DNA of 64,000 nt from Symsagittifera roscoffensis (Eukaryota > Xenacoelomorpha > Acoela > Convolutidae), in NCBI RefSeq assembly GCF_963678635.1, contig NC_087063.1, positions 63,905,290 through 63,969,289 on the forward strand, read 5' to 3'. A program made the position numbers and the translations under genes. The notes beneath the pieces were generated by a model that had not been told where the DNA came from, ran no database searches, and was given only the letters and a program-made list of their open reading frames with translations. The first letter of the stretch is position 1; every line of letters starts with the position of its first letter. Shown here piece after piece: positions 1-10,186 of this stretch.

Positions 1-321
1 TTGGGTCGTCAACTCGATTTAACAAATCAATCTGAGTGTAAAATCCACTTTTTAGACTAAGGTGCTATGTTCCTAACCTAACCACCCCCCCCATTATTGT
101 AGTTAAAACCTTATCCCTCCATTTGTTTTTCTAAAATAATTCAATTGGAAGTTTTTTAAGAGCATGCAGATTCATTTAATGTTTTAGCACCGTCACTCTT
201 TAAAGTATAATTGTCATGCCAATTACGTTAAAATCCATCTACCTGCTCCGAGGTCCCCATGTAATCTTACTCGAGATCCCCATGTACCCCCAACTTAAGA
301 CCTCCGTTGTCCACCCGTAAC
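1..321 (-). other. 3' noncoding region of element 1 after the Pol extension
   Basis: No open frame. On the minus strand it matches 34932-35290 of element 2 over its whole length, including a GGCATGACA-containing stretch and the AT-rich run before the edge. It is therefore transcript sequence between the pol extension and the accessory gene, not host flank. Confidence 0.7.
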
Positions 322-774
322 TCAGGCGATACTCAAGTAGTATTTCTTGTGTAGGTGTACCATTATCTCCGTTTCTGCAAAGACCACGTGTAGGATGGCA
401 TATAACTCCCTTGGGCTCAACTTGCCCCTGTTTGGGTCTTAAACAGGCATCGAGACCTCCACTATCCCTCTTTCAATCATGAAGTCTCTCAGCCTCGTTA
501 GTGCTAACATCACGTGCTCAGGATCTACCGTATTCCTTTCATTGACCCTCGTCACTAGACGGCACAGGTATTTGCCTGGAACTTGTGCCACTGATGGGGG
601 AGGCGCAGCCATTCCTCCCAGCCCCGGTCTCTGTCTGAATAGAAACTCCACGTTCTGGTATTCTCTCTTGAAGTCGGCCTCCTGTCTCGATTTGAAGCTC
701 ATGTCCGCCGTTATACAGATAGCGCTAGTCCGTTCTGACAGAATGAAGTGGCTGTCCGTTATCAAGATGTTCTC
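322..774 (-). pseudogene. Macrodomain-like C-terminal module of the Pol extension (element 1)
   Basis: This is the last part of the long extension behind the integrase (from about residue 588 of the 698-residue frame ending at 439, then 38 more codons past a TAA at 439-441, to a TGA at 322-324). I see a buried strand ending SAICITADMSFK, a helix with DFKREYQNVEFL, a strand KYLCRLVTRV, a helix, then EVSMPV followed by DPNR(D/G)KL and a final helix and strand. From memory this order matches TARG1/OARD1 macrodomains (strand, GxGIA loop, FGG helix, YYLITK strand, SMP strand, GxGLD loop). The glycine-rich ADP-ribose loops are replaced here, so binding may be lost or changed. Similarity was judged by eye only. 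Confidence 0.5.
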
Positions 775-2535
775 AGAGTATTCATTGGGTGTTTCAAGTT
801 TTGTCTTGAAACTTCGCCCTATGCTAGGCTCAGCCTCCACCTGATCCAATTCCAACCCGTTGGTCTCTCTCACTTCCCTGAGCTTCTTTATCATCAAAAT
901 TTTGGTGTGGGTAAGTCCTACCCCCACACCTCGGACAAAAATATTTATCGACGTCCCCGTCGATGATGCTGGGTCTAAATTATCTGGTGGTATTTCGAGC
1001 GGCCTGTCTGTTGCCGTCCAACCGAAGAGGGGATCTTCCGTTCTCACGTGTTGTTCTGCTGACACGTCGACCTGCTGGATGCTTTGCCCTTCATCTCCTT
1101 TGCTCTTGACATCACGCATCCACTCTAGTATTCTCAAGTTTGTGTTCTCCCTCCTCTCTATCTCGCTCTGCTCCAGATCTTTTTCTTGTTCTGGTGTGGA
1201 GTAGTCTTCCTTCGGGTAGTGTTCGCTGTCGTTGATGATTTGCCATTCATCGTCTGCCTCCAATTCGCCCACACTCAGTAACTCATCGCCCAATTCATCA
1301 GGCCGTATCTTGTCAATCAAGAAGTCATCTCCGTACCTATTGTACCTCATTCCTGTCCGCTTACGATTACTCCTGGTTCCTGTTGGTATCGGCAAATCTG
1401 GTTCCGTCCATTTTGGCACCTCGTCCTGCTCCGGATTGTTCCAGTCTTCTTCCGCAAAGGATTCCGCCCCTGAGTCCGCTTCTATCTTTTCATTATCATC
1501 CACACTCAAGTCCTCGTTGCCATCATTTTTCTCTCTGGTGCCCTTTTCGTTCACTTCACATGCTGGCTCCAGCAGTAGGTACTCTAGTCCCTCCATGTCC
1601 TTTGGTATACACCAGTCCTCTGGGGATGGGACATGAGGCTTCAGGTTCTCATAATGTGCTGCTCGCCCAGTACTCAAGCGGTAGAACCGTCCTTGTTGAT
1701 GTACTTCAGTTATCATGAATGGTCCTCTCCATTTCTTGAGTAGTTTCTTTGTCCCTTTGTGAGGTAAAACATTCTGGAAGACCCAGACGTATTGGCCCAC
1801 TGCATATGGTTTCGCTTGCAGTATTTTCTCATCGTATTTCTTCCGCTGTCTCATTTGCGCTTGCGCTGTGTTCCTCCTGCAGAGCTCGTTTAGTTCTTGC
1901 TGTCTCTTAACCGCTTCTTTCATATAAGCTTGAGGCGATGTCTTTTTCCCTTCGTATTCTGGGTAAATGAATGTTAGAGGCATCGCTCTTTCCATGCCCG
2001 TCAAGATCATGAAGGGGTTGATTCCTGTTGTTGAGTGTTGGGTACTGTTGTATGCCCCCATAATTGGCGGCAGATATTTGTCCCAGTCTGTCATATATCC
2101 TGAGCAGTATACCCTCAGCATGTTTACCAATGTTCTATTATGCCTCTCCACTAACCCGTTGGTTTGGGGATGGTAGGTTGTGGAGTGCGCTTGAGCAATG
2201 TGTGACCTCTTCATCAATTCTTTTGTCAGGTCCCCCACGAAGGCTTTGCCGTTGTCCGACTGAAATGTCATGGGACAACCATACCGTGATATCCAATGTG
2301 TTATCAGGTGGTCACAAGTCTCTTCTGCCGAGGCTGTCTGACACGGCACCGCTTCTGCCAATTTTGTGAAGTGATCTTTTATGACCAGTATCTGGTGATA
2401 TCCCGATTCTGTCATACAGATCTTCTGATGGCCTATCTGCACAACCTCGTTAAATTCCGAGCTTTCAACGGACTTGAGTGGGAACTTCATCTTCCTTGGG
2501 TCTTTCACTTGCAGGCATGCCAGGCATGCATTCAC
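439..2535 (-). pseudogene. pol 3' part of element 1: integrase core, GPY/F region and long extension
   Basis: The 698-residue frame begins inside the integrase zinc-binding domain (C-x2-C of the HHCC set) and runs through the rve core. The D,D-35-E residues fall at positions 35, 94 (in QSDNGKAF) and 130 (in NGLVERHNR). Position 35 is Gly (VVQIGH) where element 2 has Asp (VVQIDH), so this copy would be catalytically dead. A chromodomain-free GPY/F-type segment follows (WRGPFMITEV), then an acidic low-complexity linker, then the extension starting at NIFVRGVGVGLTH near residue 531. The frame stops at 439-441 where a Tyr codon of the family became TAA. It is in the same frame as the upstream piece and is separated from it only by a TAA at 2557-2559. 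Confidence 0.85.
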
Positions 2536-2556
2536 CCATCTCTCGCAAGCTTTCCT

Positions 2557-3495
2557 TTATTCTGGCCAGTCAAACGTATGAAGTATTTTTTGTTGCACCT
2601 TGTCTATCCCCTGGTGCCCCATTTGATCATGCGATCTGAATAACACTTCCGTCTGATACAACTGTGGCAGTATGATGAGGTTGTGCTTGTGTAATATCTT
2701 CTCCTCATCTTTTCTCTTGCATGCCACCACCCCATCAGCTGTGTGATAAAGTAAATCGTTTCTGACTTTGTAGAACTGGCTTAGCATCTTGTAGCTGTCT
2801 TCTTCTAGGTCCTCCTTCTCTTTGGACCCCGTCCGGATCCATGTGGAGAGGTTACTTGTCATCTTGTCATTCTTTTGGGCCCGTATCAGATCCGACAGCC
2901 TATATCTCGCCTTGATGTGTTCTTTTAGTGCCCTTATCTGACCATTCATTTCTCCAGGGATCTTCCTGTCATCTTCTGGCACCAGATTTGTTCTGACATT
3001 TGAGTTGCACGATAGCTCCCTAAATGGTTTCCTCGACACTGCAATTTTCTCAAGTTCTTCCCCTCCTCGCACATCCTGCTGATCCAAGTTGTACGTTCCT
3101 GAGGAGGGATCCGTCTGTAGCTCCCTGTCGCGGTGTCTCATCTTCCATTCCGCCAGTATCATGCATAGACTATCTTGGTCATCGCTGCTCTTCTCCGAAT
3201 CTTCATCCTGTTCTTCACACTCCCCGGACAATTTTTCTTCACCAGCATGATCTTTCACTGTGGGCCACTCCCTGGACTCTTGTCCTAGTCCAAGAAGTTC
3301 AGCCACCTCCTTAATTGCCACTTTCTTCTTTCTAACCCGAATCAGCTTGAGTATGTCATCAGGGATTTTATCAACCAATGACTGCACGACTTCTTTCCCG
3401 TCGGACTTTTCTTTTAAGGAGTCCTCGCCACCACCAGTTTCATTCCTTCTCAATATTGTGACTTCCGGTTCCTCCTTACCCTTCTCTTTGATCAC
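2557..3495 (-). pseudogene. pol linker and integrase zinc-binding N-terminus (element 1)
   Basis: The 312-residue frame is mostly a charged linker between RNase H and integrase, ending in the zinc-binding HH pair (RSHDQMGHQGIDK); the CC pair follows the TAA at 2557-2559. The start of the frame is an artefact of a deletion of about 1 kb: just upstream the RT palm sequence CEILND runs directly into linker sequence, so the whole RNase H domain present in element 2 (30804-31415) is absent. The linker is similar throughout to 31728-32720 of element 2. Confidence 0.8.
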
Positions 3496-3950
3496 GGGTT
3501 TATCGTCAAGCAGTATTTGATCGAGTCATTGAGTATCTCGCACTTTGATGGTTTGCACTTTAGTCCTGACCTCTTCATGCATGCAAACACCTCGTCTAGT
3601 CGCTCGATATGGTCCTCCAGTGTAGGCGTCGCAATTACCACGTCATCCACGTAGCACATTATCAGGTTGCCGTATTTCTTTGTCACACCTATCAATGCGT
3701 GTGCCATCAACCGTTGAAATGTAGCCGTGGCATTGCAAAGACCAAACGGCATCCGTTTCCATTAAACAGCCCCAGCTCGCATGCGAACCCCGTTTTCTCC
3801 CTGTCCTGCTTCCTCAGTGGGACCTATCAGAAAGCCGAGCCTAAATCAAGAGTCGTAAAAATTTAGCATCACCTAACTTCGAGAGGCTCTCATCAATTCT
3901 AGGTATGGGATAGGCATCCTTCACCGTGACGGAGTTCAGATACCGAAATC
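3492..3950 (-). pseudogene. Reverse transcriptase palm remnant (element 1)
   Basis: The frame 3752-3492 reads PFGLCNATATFQRLMAHAL, then the catalytic YVDD box, then the conserved HIERLDEVF helix and GLKCKPSKCE, all typical of Ty3/Gypsy RT. The preceding palm motif (FTTLDLG, QVPLRKQD) is present in other frames between about 3950 and 3760 with a stop at the Trp of the family sequence. The N-terminal fingers are shortened. The catalytic box is intact but the frame is broken on both sides. Confidence 0.85.
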
Positions 3951-4361
3951 TGTCCATCATCTGTCTCTGACTTAAGTGACTTCACAAGACCTGATGAATC
4001 TTTTGTTTTCTTCAATCGTCTCAAGATACAAATCTTGTCCCTATAAATGGGGCTTTCAAGTACTTCATTCTCTTTTACATTTTCAGTCATTTCATATCGA
4101 GTTTTCACGGGTAAAGCATATCCCAGCTTTTTTACCCTCTGGATTGTTATGGGTATGTCAAGAGAATTCAACAAGACAATGACGCAGAGGCCGCTCTTGG
4201 TTATCGAGAAGGATCTTCCTAAAACAGCAGCACTTTAACTTCGTCGCTAGGTCCTGTCTCAATTTGTTGATAGCCTCTGCTGCTGCTCTCTCCAAATTTA
4301 TCTCTGGAGAATTCCTGGTCATGGTCTCCATGGCATTATTGACTTGCGTTATGGCTTTCAC
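3899..4361 (-). pseudogene. Gag tail fused to the protease-RT connector (element 1)
   Basis: Two overlapping frames. 4361-4158 starts as the gag C-terminal tail (AAAEAINKLRQDLATK) and then runs, out of frame, into sequence that in element 2 lies after the protease. 4174-3899 carries the protease-RT connector (DIPITIQRVKKLGYALP). Element 2 has about 1.1 kb between these points, including the protease DTGA, so the protease was deleted here. Confidence 0.7.
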
Positions 4362-4412
4362 CGTCTTGTCTTCGTTGGTAGTTCTGCATTCGGTTCCTTT
4401 GAATTTTTTGTT

Positions 4413-5594
4413 TCAAACTCGGCTTGTCTGTTTCTCGGGTTCTGCACTGCCGCCAACGTTAACTTGTGTTTCGGATGACCCTTGATTTTTTACTGCTTCC
4501 CAAAATAATGGACAGTCCATCCTAAAGAGTGGCCCTCTTGATTGCAGAAGAAGCATCTTGCACCTATCTTGATGATCAGGCCGCTGTAGAACTTGTGTTC
4601 TTCCATGGCTCATATCTTCCGCATCCGGAGCATACCCCAGACTCTTCATGCCTTGTTTATACGTCGTGCAGTCCGCCACATGATGATCCGCTGATCCACA
4701 ATTTGCGCATGACTTACGTTTGTCCATATCATCTCTAGGCTTATACCATGGCGACCTCTGTGGTTGACTCCCCCCTTGCATGTTCCTGTTATCCGAGTAT
4801 GAGTATTTCTGGGGTTTCATCAGCATGTACTCTCTTGACTTCAGTCTCATTTCTTCTGGAGTCGGTGCACTATCTTTCGACAGTGTATAGTACGTTGCTA
4901 ACATTGTTCTCAAGTCGTCATTCTTTACCCCATCGATGAACTTCGAGGCGATGCTAAAGCTCCTTCTGTTTGTTGACTCTTCAGGATCACTCCTTCGTCT
5001 CAAGCTCTCAAGATCATCCAGGAACCGATCAATTGATTCATCGTCCCTTTGCCTCCTCTTGTCAAATCTCATCATCGCTTGGTGACCCTTCATGCCTGAC
5101 CCGAATCGATTCAACAATATCTCGAAAATTTTGTCCGCAGTGTCGCGTTCCTCTTCCTTCTTTGCAACTACACATTTCAACGCCGTGCCTTCTAAGTTGC
5201 TGAGTATCGCTGTGCAGGCTTGTCTCTCGTCGTTCAAGTTATCCTGTTCCAAATGGAGTCTCATGACTTCTACCCAAGTGTCGATGCATCCGTCTGAGTC
5301 GTCCTTAAATTCTTTTGGCTTCTTGAAGGTTTTCCTGGATTTGCCACCTCCTCTTTCACTCGAGTCAGTGTTTCTCGTAGCGAACGCTTCCAATGTCCTA
5401 TTCATCATCTCCCAGGTGCTAGCCACATCAGGTCCCACATTGTTGCTTGTTGTGGAATGCCCCGGGCATTTTATCGTAGTTGAGGTTCCACTCTTAATAA
5501 TTGTCTTGGCCCCCTGGACCGATGCTCGCTGCACCCCGGGATAACGGTAATGGTGTTGACTCCCACTTGTTCCGTTGTGGTTCCACGAAATCAA
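4413..5594 (-). pseudogene. gag: capsid-like domain and CCHC zinc knuckle (element 1)
   Basis: The 393-residue frame contains a helical retrotransposon-Gag type capsid region at about residues 100-265 (CIDTWVEVMRLHLEQ; LLNRFGSG; RFLDDLESLRRR; FIDGVKNDDLRTML). A basic stretch and a zinc knuckle C-x2-C-x4-H-x4-C follow at residues 296-309. A second knuckle (CFFC... in the neighbouring frame) is broken by a small insertion near 4540. Gag packages the RNA and forms the particle. The frame overlaps the upstream coiled-coil frame by about 100 bases, which looks like a frameshift rather than a natural overlap. Confidence 0.85.
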
Positions 5595-6597
5595 CTCTGT
5601 TACCTTGCGTTCGATCTGTTACCGGCCTGTCTTGTGATGTAGAGTTTCTCAAGATGGCATCCAGTTTGGCCTGTATGGCACATGAACTCCCAGCCTGGTC
5701 CCAGCTCATTGTGTCCATTCTCGTTTCCAGACTCCCTAACTTGCTGTTCACAGTGTCATACCGTTGCTTCATTACTTGCATGTCTTCGTTGATATTCTTC
5801 TCGCGGTCTTTGTCAGTTGCCTCTACCTTGTCTGACATTTGCTGAAGCTTCTCCTCCATCGCCTTAGCCAGATTGAAGTAGTTGTCCAGATACTCGGGTT
5901 TGTTGTATCTTATTTCTTTCTTTATCACTTCTCGATCCTCCTCGCTGCACTTTAGTTTTTTGTCGATCTGATCTAATTTCGCCATTAAATCGCCTAGCTC
6001 AAGAGGAGTTGTTGTCTCATGGTCAGCTGTTGCCCCATGACTAGCTGTAGCCCCCTGATTGACCTGATCGTCATCTTGGTTGGCCTCTGTTGTTTTTGTG
6101 GAAACTGTTCCAAACGTTTTGCCTTTCTCGGCTTTTTGTTCTTCCTCCACTATGTCTCTCGATTTCATTCCGACCATCATTGCTTACCTCTCTGTCAATG
6201 ACGTTCTTTTCGTTTGAGACTCGTCCTTTATGGTTTCTGGCGTGTTGCACGTCGTGTCCTCCACGGTGTCTATCGGCGAGAATTCCACCGACTTTTGCTT
6301 TTGTTCTTTTGCATTCGGCATCGGTGTCGACTCCGTTTTCTTCTTCTCCACCTCATCAACACTCTGATCTGGTGTCTCAAGATCAATTTCTATAGCAGGT
6401 TCCGTTCGTCCCTCTTCAACGCTTCCTCTCGTCTTGTTTTCATTTGCGCTTCTTGTGTTGACCATGCTCACTGAAAAGTTCTTTCTTGTTATTTTTTCGT
6501 CCGACGGCATCAATTTTTGTTGCGAGGGGTTATGTTTTGTCTTTGACTCTAGAACTCCTTTTTCTGCTATTGGTACCCTACTTCGCCTCATGATCAT
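5494..6597 (-). pseudogene. gag N-terminal and coiled-coil part (element 1)
   Basis: The family start is at or near 6597 (Met-Ile-Met-Arg-Arg-Ser-Arg), matching Met-Arg-Leu-Ser-Arg at 26295 in element 2. Frame 6597-6184 is a Ser/Thr/Lys/Glu-rich disordered segment. Frame 6180-5494 carries a heptad-rich helix (ELGDLMAKLDQIDKKLK and on to LGSLETRMDTMSWDQ). The two frames are separated by a stop or frameshift at about 6182. The region is alignable along its length with element 2 gag. Confidence 0.8.
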
Positions 6598-7007
6598 TTT
6601 TTTAACACTTTTCTCTATCTACAATTTTTGCTATTTACAAATTTCTACTCTACGGATAAAAAAATTTAAAATTATTCCTAATTCTCTTAAGTAAAGTAAA
6701 TCTCCAATTCGTGATTTTATTAGACTAGATTTTCCTTGATTTTAATTGTTCTGACAGGTCTCTTTGTTTTAATTAAGCGGTGAGCTCTTTCGCACTGTCC
6801 CTAGACCTTTTGATACCGTCACACAATTTTTGTTCCGTCTCAAGACTTCTATGTACGGTCGTACGACTCTCTGGTGCTGTCCCAAGACTTCTCTTAACTG
6901 TCCCAAGACTGCTGTCCCCTGACTACACTGTCCCAATACTCTCCGTTACTGTCCCTGGACTTCTTGGTACTGTCCCAAGACTACTGCCCAAGACTGCTGT
7001 CCCAAGA
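6598..7007 (-). other. AT-rich leader between the array and gag (element 1), plus degenerate array edge
   Basis: 6598-6770 is very AT-rich, similar to 26170-26294 of element 2. On the minus strand it contains a pyrimidine run ending in TAG (3' splice-site-like) upstream of gag. 6780-7007 holds degenerate copies of the tandem array motif (CCAAGACT). Confidence 0.6.
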
Positions 7008-7760
7008 CTGCTGTCTGAAGACTGCCTGTCCCAAGACTGCCTGTCCCAAGACTGCCTGTCCCAAGACTGCCTGTCCCAAGACTGCCTGTCCCAAGATCTC
7101 TGTCCCAAGACCACTGTCCCAAGACTGCCTGTCCCAAGACCACTGTCCCAAGACTGCCTGTCCCAAGACTGCCTGTCCCAAGACTGCCTGTCCCAAGACC
7201 ACTGTCCCAAGACTGCCTGTCCCAAGACCGCCTGTCCCAAGACCTCGGTCCCAAGACCACTGTCCCAAGACCACTGTCCCAAAACTGCCTGTCCCAAGAC
7301 TGCACTGTCCCAAGACCACTGTCCCAAGACTGCCTGTACCAAGACCATCTGTCCCAAGACTGCCTGTCCCAAGACCTCTGCCTCTGTCCCAAGACCACTG
7401 TCCCAAGACTGCCTGTCCCAAGACTGCCTATCCCAAGACTGCCTGTCCCAAGACCGCTGTCCCAAGACTACCTGTCCCAAGACTGCCTGTCCCAAGACTG
7501 CCTGTCCCAAGACTGCCTGTCCCAAGACTGCCTGTCCCAAGACCACTGTCCCAAGACTGCCTGTCCCAAGACTGCCTGTCCCAAGACCACTGTCCCAAGA
7601 CTGCCTGTCCCAAGACCGCCTGTCCCAAGACCTCTGTCCAAGACCACTGTCCCAAGACTGCCTGTCCCAACCCGAGACCACTGTCCCAAGACTGCCTGTC
7701 CCAAGACTGCACTGTCACAAGACTGCTGTCCCAAGACTCTTCGGTACTGTCCCAGGACTT
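7008..7760. repeat. 14-15 bp tandem array in the 5' leader of element 1
   Basis: Roughly 50 copies of TGTCCCAAGACTGCC and a 14-base variant with CCAC in place of TGCC. On the element's sense (minus) strand the core is GTCTTGGGACAG, the same 12 bases that recur in the 41 bp array of element 2. The array lies at the same place in both elements, between the leader and gag. Its length of 15 (divisible by 3) opens long shadow frames on both strands; none is a gene. Confidence 0.95.
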
Positions 7761-9226
7761 TTCTACTGAGTGTTGGGACAGTGGGAACTCTTCTTTTTCG
7801 TTGTCGGGACTCTTGAACCACTGTACCTGGTACCGCCACTTGAGTTTTAGGGAAATTTGTCCCAAAAAAAACCCAATCTTACTGACCAAAAGTTGGCCCC
7901 CTGTATTTATCTTCCTTTTATTATTTTGATGCAAGTTGAAACCCAACTTGTTCGGGTGTGTCTTGTGATCACCTGTTTGTTCAAAACCGATTAAAATGTT
8001 ATACCAAAAACATGAAAATTTAAACAGAGAAAAAATAATAAAAACAGAAAGATGAAACCACCTATAGTTCAAAGATGACTTGTGTCAACCTTTTATTAGA
8101 AAAAACGTCTGGTACCTGATTGCCACGCGTTTTCCTCCCCCTGCCAGCAATCTTATGGGGTATCACAAAAACCGTCCCACGGTACCTACCTTAATTCGAT
8201 CTTAATTTTGGATATCCGCTTCTTATGATCAACGCGTGTAATATTCTAATGTAACTAAATCGACGATGTCGATCAATTAGTTACTCTAATGTGTCCCCCC
8301 TTTTTACAATTTACAACCGCCAACCTCTAACCTAACCAGCCCCCCTTCCAACTTACCCCCTCTTTATCCCCCCTCTTAAACCGAAAATTAACTTTAGCGC
8401 CGGGTGCTAAACCTTTTGAGAGAAAACCGTAGAACCTGTTTCCAGGCCTGCTTGAGTAAAAACGTTCCTCAAAACAGTGGGATCCCGCTTATCTAATTTT
8501 ACACTTCTCTCTTATAATGTAATTTGGATTTTAACGATACCCGTTTGACCAACTCGAGAACACCCCGTCCTCTCTTGTTGCTCTGATTCCGTGCTGGTTG
8601 TCTCCTTGACTTGTCCTGCACCTGATCACCAGCACCACTTTCCCACTTGGTCCTAATGGTCCAGCTAAGTCCCTGTGAACCACTTTCCTACTCGACTGGT
8701 CACCTCTTCCATTTAAGTCTCCTAGTGGTCCATCTAAGTTTCAAGCTATCTGAAAACCCTTAACAAAGCCCCACACTCGGGCACCTTTTCAAATTGCTGA
8801 AATGATCGAAACGATCGAAACGATCGGTCTTATAAAAACAGTATGGGTATGCTTTTTAATTAATATAAAGGTTTGATCCAACTAATCTGGTGTCAAATTC
8901 ACTGTGATTTTTTTGTTTTAAGGTTTTTGTCCCTTTTTCTATTCTTTTTCGGTTTTTGTTTCGCTTTTTGTCTTTTGCGCGTTTTTTCGTCCCCCTAGTT
9001 ACCCCCCCTTTACTCGGTTAGCTAAGCCTCGTTCGGAGAGCGTACCAGGAAATTTTCTCGAGAATTCTTAAAAAGCTATCACCGTACAACCGGAATTTTT
9101 ACACGTTCCCGCTGATCCGTACCACCGGTACTCTAGATTGGGCATGTAGCCCGGAGCTGTGTCAAGTGGGTTGGAATCCGTAGTCATGATGTCGTAAAAA
9201 CACCCAGGAGCGCAATAAAAACACTA
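7761..9226 (-). other. 5' leader of element 1 between LTR and array
   Basis: No convincing gene. On the minus strand it is collinear with 13647-15207 of element 2. Shared landmarks include the segment after the LTR (GCGCTCCTGG at about 9209-9218), the GTGATCACAAGAC stretch near 7965, and the box just before the array (TACAGGGGGC, GTCAGTAAGATTG). A short tandem GATCGAAAC motif lies near 8805-8830. Confidence 0.75.
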
Positions 9227-10039
9227 TGTAACAGTCGCCTAGTTCAGTCACATATGAGGTCAAACAAAAATAGGCCCTATAACCATTGGTTCAAGAGTCA
9301 GGGAGCTCAAAGACCACTACCAAAATACACCTCACTCTAGAAAATAAGAACGTCCCCAAACTCAGGTATCAAAATACCCAGAATACACGAACGCCGTTAA
9401 AAACAGGGTCGGAACAATCTGTACAGTTACTTTTTATCAGTCAGTGAAACTTTGATCCATTTCAGATGGATCAACCTAAAACTCTCCTTACCTCAACATA
9501 ACAATCATAAAACACACTCAAGAAAACTAAATTGAGTACTCACATATCGGCACACTCAAGAATTGGGATAACTAAATTAATCAGTAACTCTAGCATTAAG
9601 TATAATAACTTGAGAAGTTTGCTATTAATAAATTCCAGCAAGGGAAATAAGTTTTGACTCAAGAATTGAAGTTTTGGTCTGAACCATAGCGACAACCCAG
9701 CTGTCCACCTTTCCACTGAGGGTTCACTCTGGTTCACCTCGAATAAACATGCTCTTCTTTCGCAATCGTTTCTTCTCCTATTTCAGGATAGGACAGCTCT
9801 AGTCGCGTTTGATTTATATCTGGAAATTGCGAATAGCAATTTCCCGCTGCTTTTCTTAAAGTACTTTCCCGCGATTGTAAATCGGTTGTTCTGATCTTGC
9901 ATTTCTGAGATTTTCAGTTTTCGCGAGAAACTTGAGCATGACATGTCCCATTCAAATTTTTGAAAAATTCCATTTGACCCCAAAATCATGTTATGCGCAT
10001 TGCTCAAGGTCAAACTTCCAAATATGACCGACTGGCACA
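9227..10039 (-). repeat. 5' LTR of element 1
   Basis: It begins (minus) with TGTGCCAGTCGG at 10039 and ends GGCGACTGTTACA at 9227, giving TGT...ACA termini. The start is confirmed because 12771 and 47545 share the sequence inward of this point but differ outward of it. The poly(A) signal of the plus-strand copies is GATAAA here. It is 813 bp, slightly shorter than the other LTRs (865-876 bp), and diverged from them. Confidence 0.85.
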
Positions 10040-10186
10040 TTTTGTCACCCACAAATTAATTTTGAAGTTTAACATCTTTTCTTTCGTTGCTTCTGTGTTT
10101 CCTTCTTTGTTATTCATTTAAAAATTCTAAAACTTCTAAATTCTTCTAACTTTCTTTCTTTTTGCATCTTGTTTTTCGGCCATTTG

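Larger units (their letters stand above)
1..10039 (-). mobile_element. Element 1: decayed Ty3/Gypsy LTR retrotransposon, 3' end beyond the window
   Basis: Read on the minus strand the order is LTR (10039-9227), leader (9226-7790), 14-15 bp tandem array, short AT-rich leader, gag (6597-4413), RT remnant, integrase, C-terminal extension and a 3' noncoding stretch that is still similar to element 2 (34932-35290) at base 1. The accessory region found downstream in element 2 would lie outside the window. Two internal deletions are visible by comparison with element 2: one removes the protease (gag tail is fused directly to post-protease sequence near 4220) and one removes RNase H (RT palm fused to the integrase linker near 3500). 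Several frameshifts and stops are present, so the copy is inactive. Confidence 0.9.

Noticed and set aside
322-2535. Env-like or ordinary unknown C-terminal tail of Pol
   Set aside because: No signal peptide, membrane helix or Cys pattern of an envelope. The strand/helix order fits a soluble alpha/beta domain better.
479-3866. Plus-strand frames in 479-3866 such as 121 and 134 residues
   Set aside because: Shadow frames opposite the integrase and linker coding strand, Ser/Pro/Leu-rich with no domain.
6780-7930. Open frames of up to 329 residues on both strands (CPKTACPKT and GQAVLGQAVL repeats)
   Set aside because: They are translations of the 14-15 bp array, open in several frames at once because the common unit is a multiple of three. 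No start context or domain supports a repeat protein.
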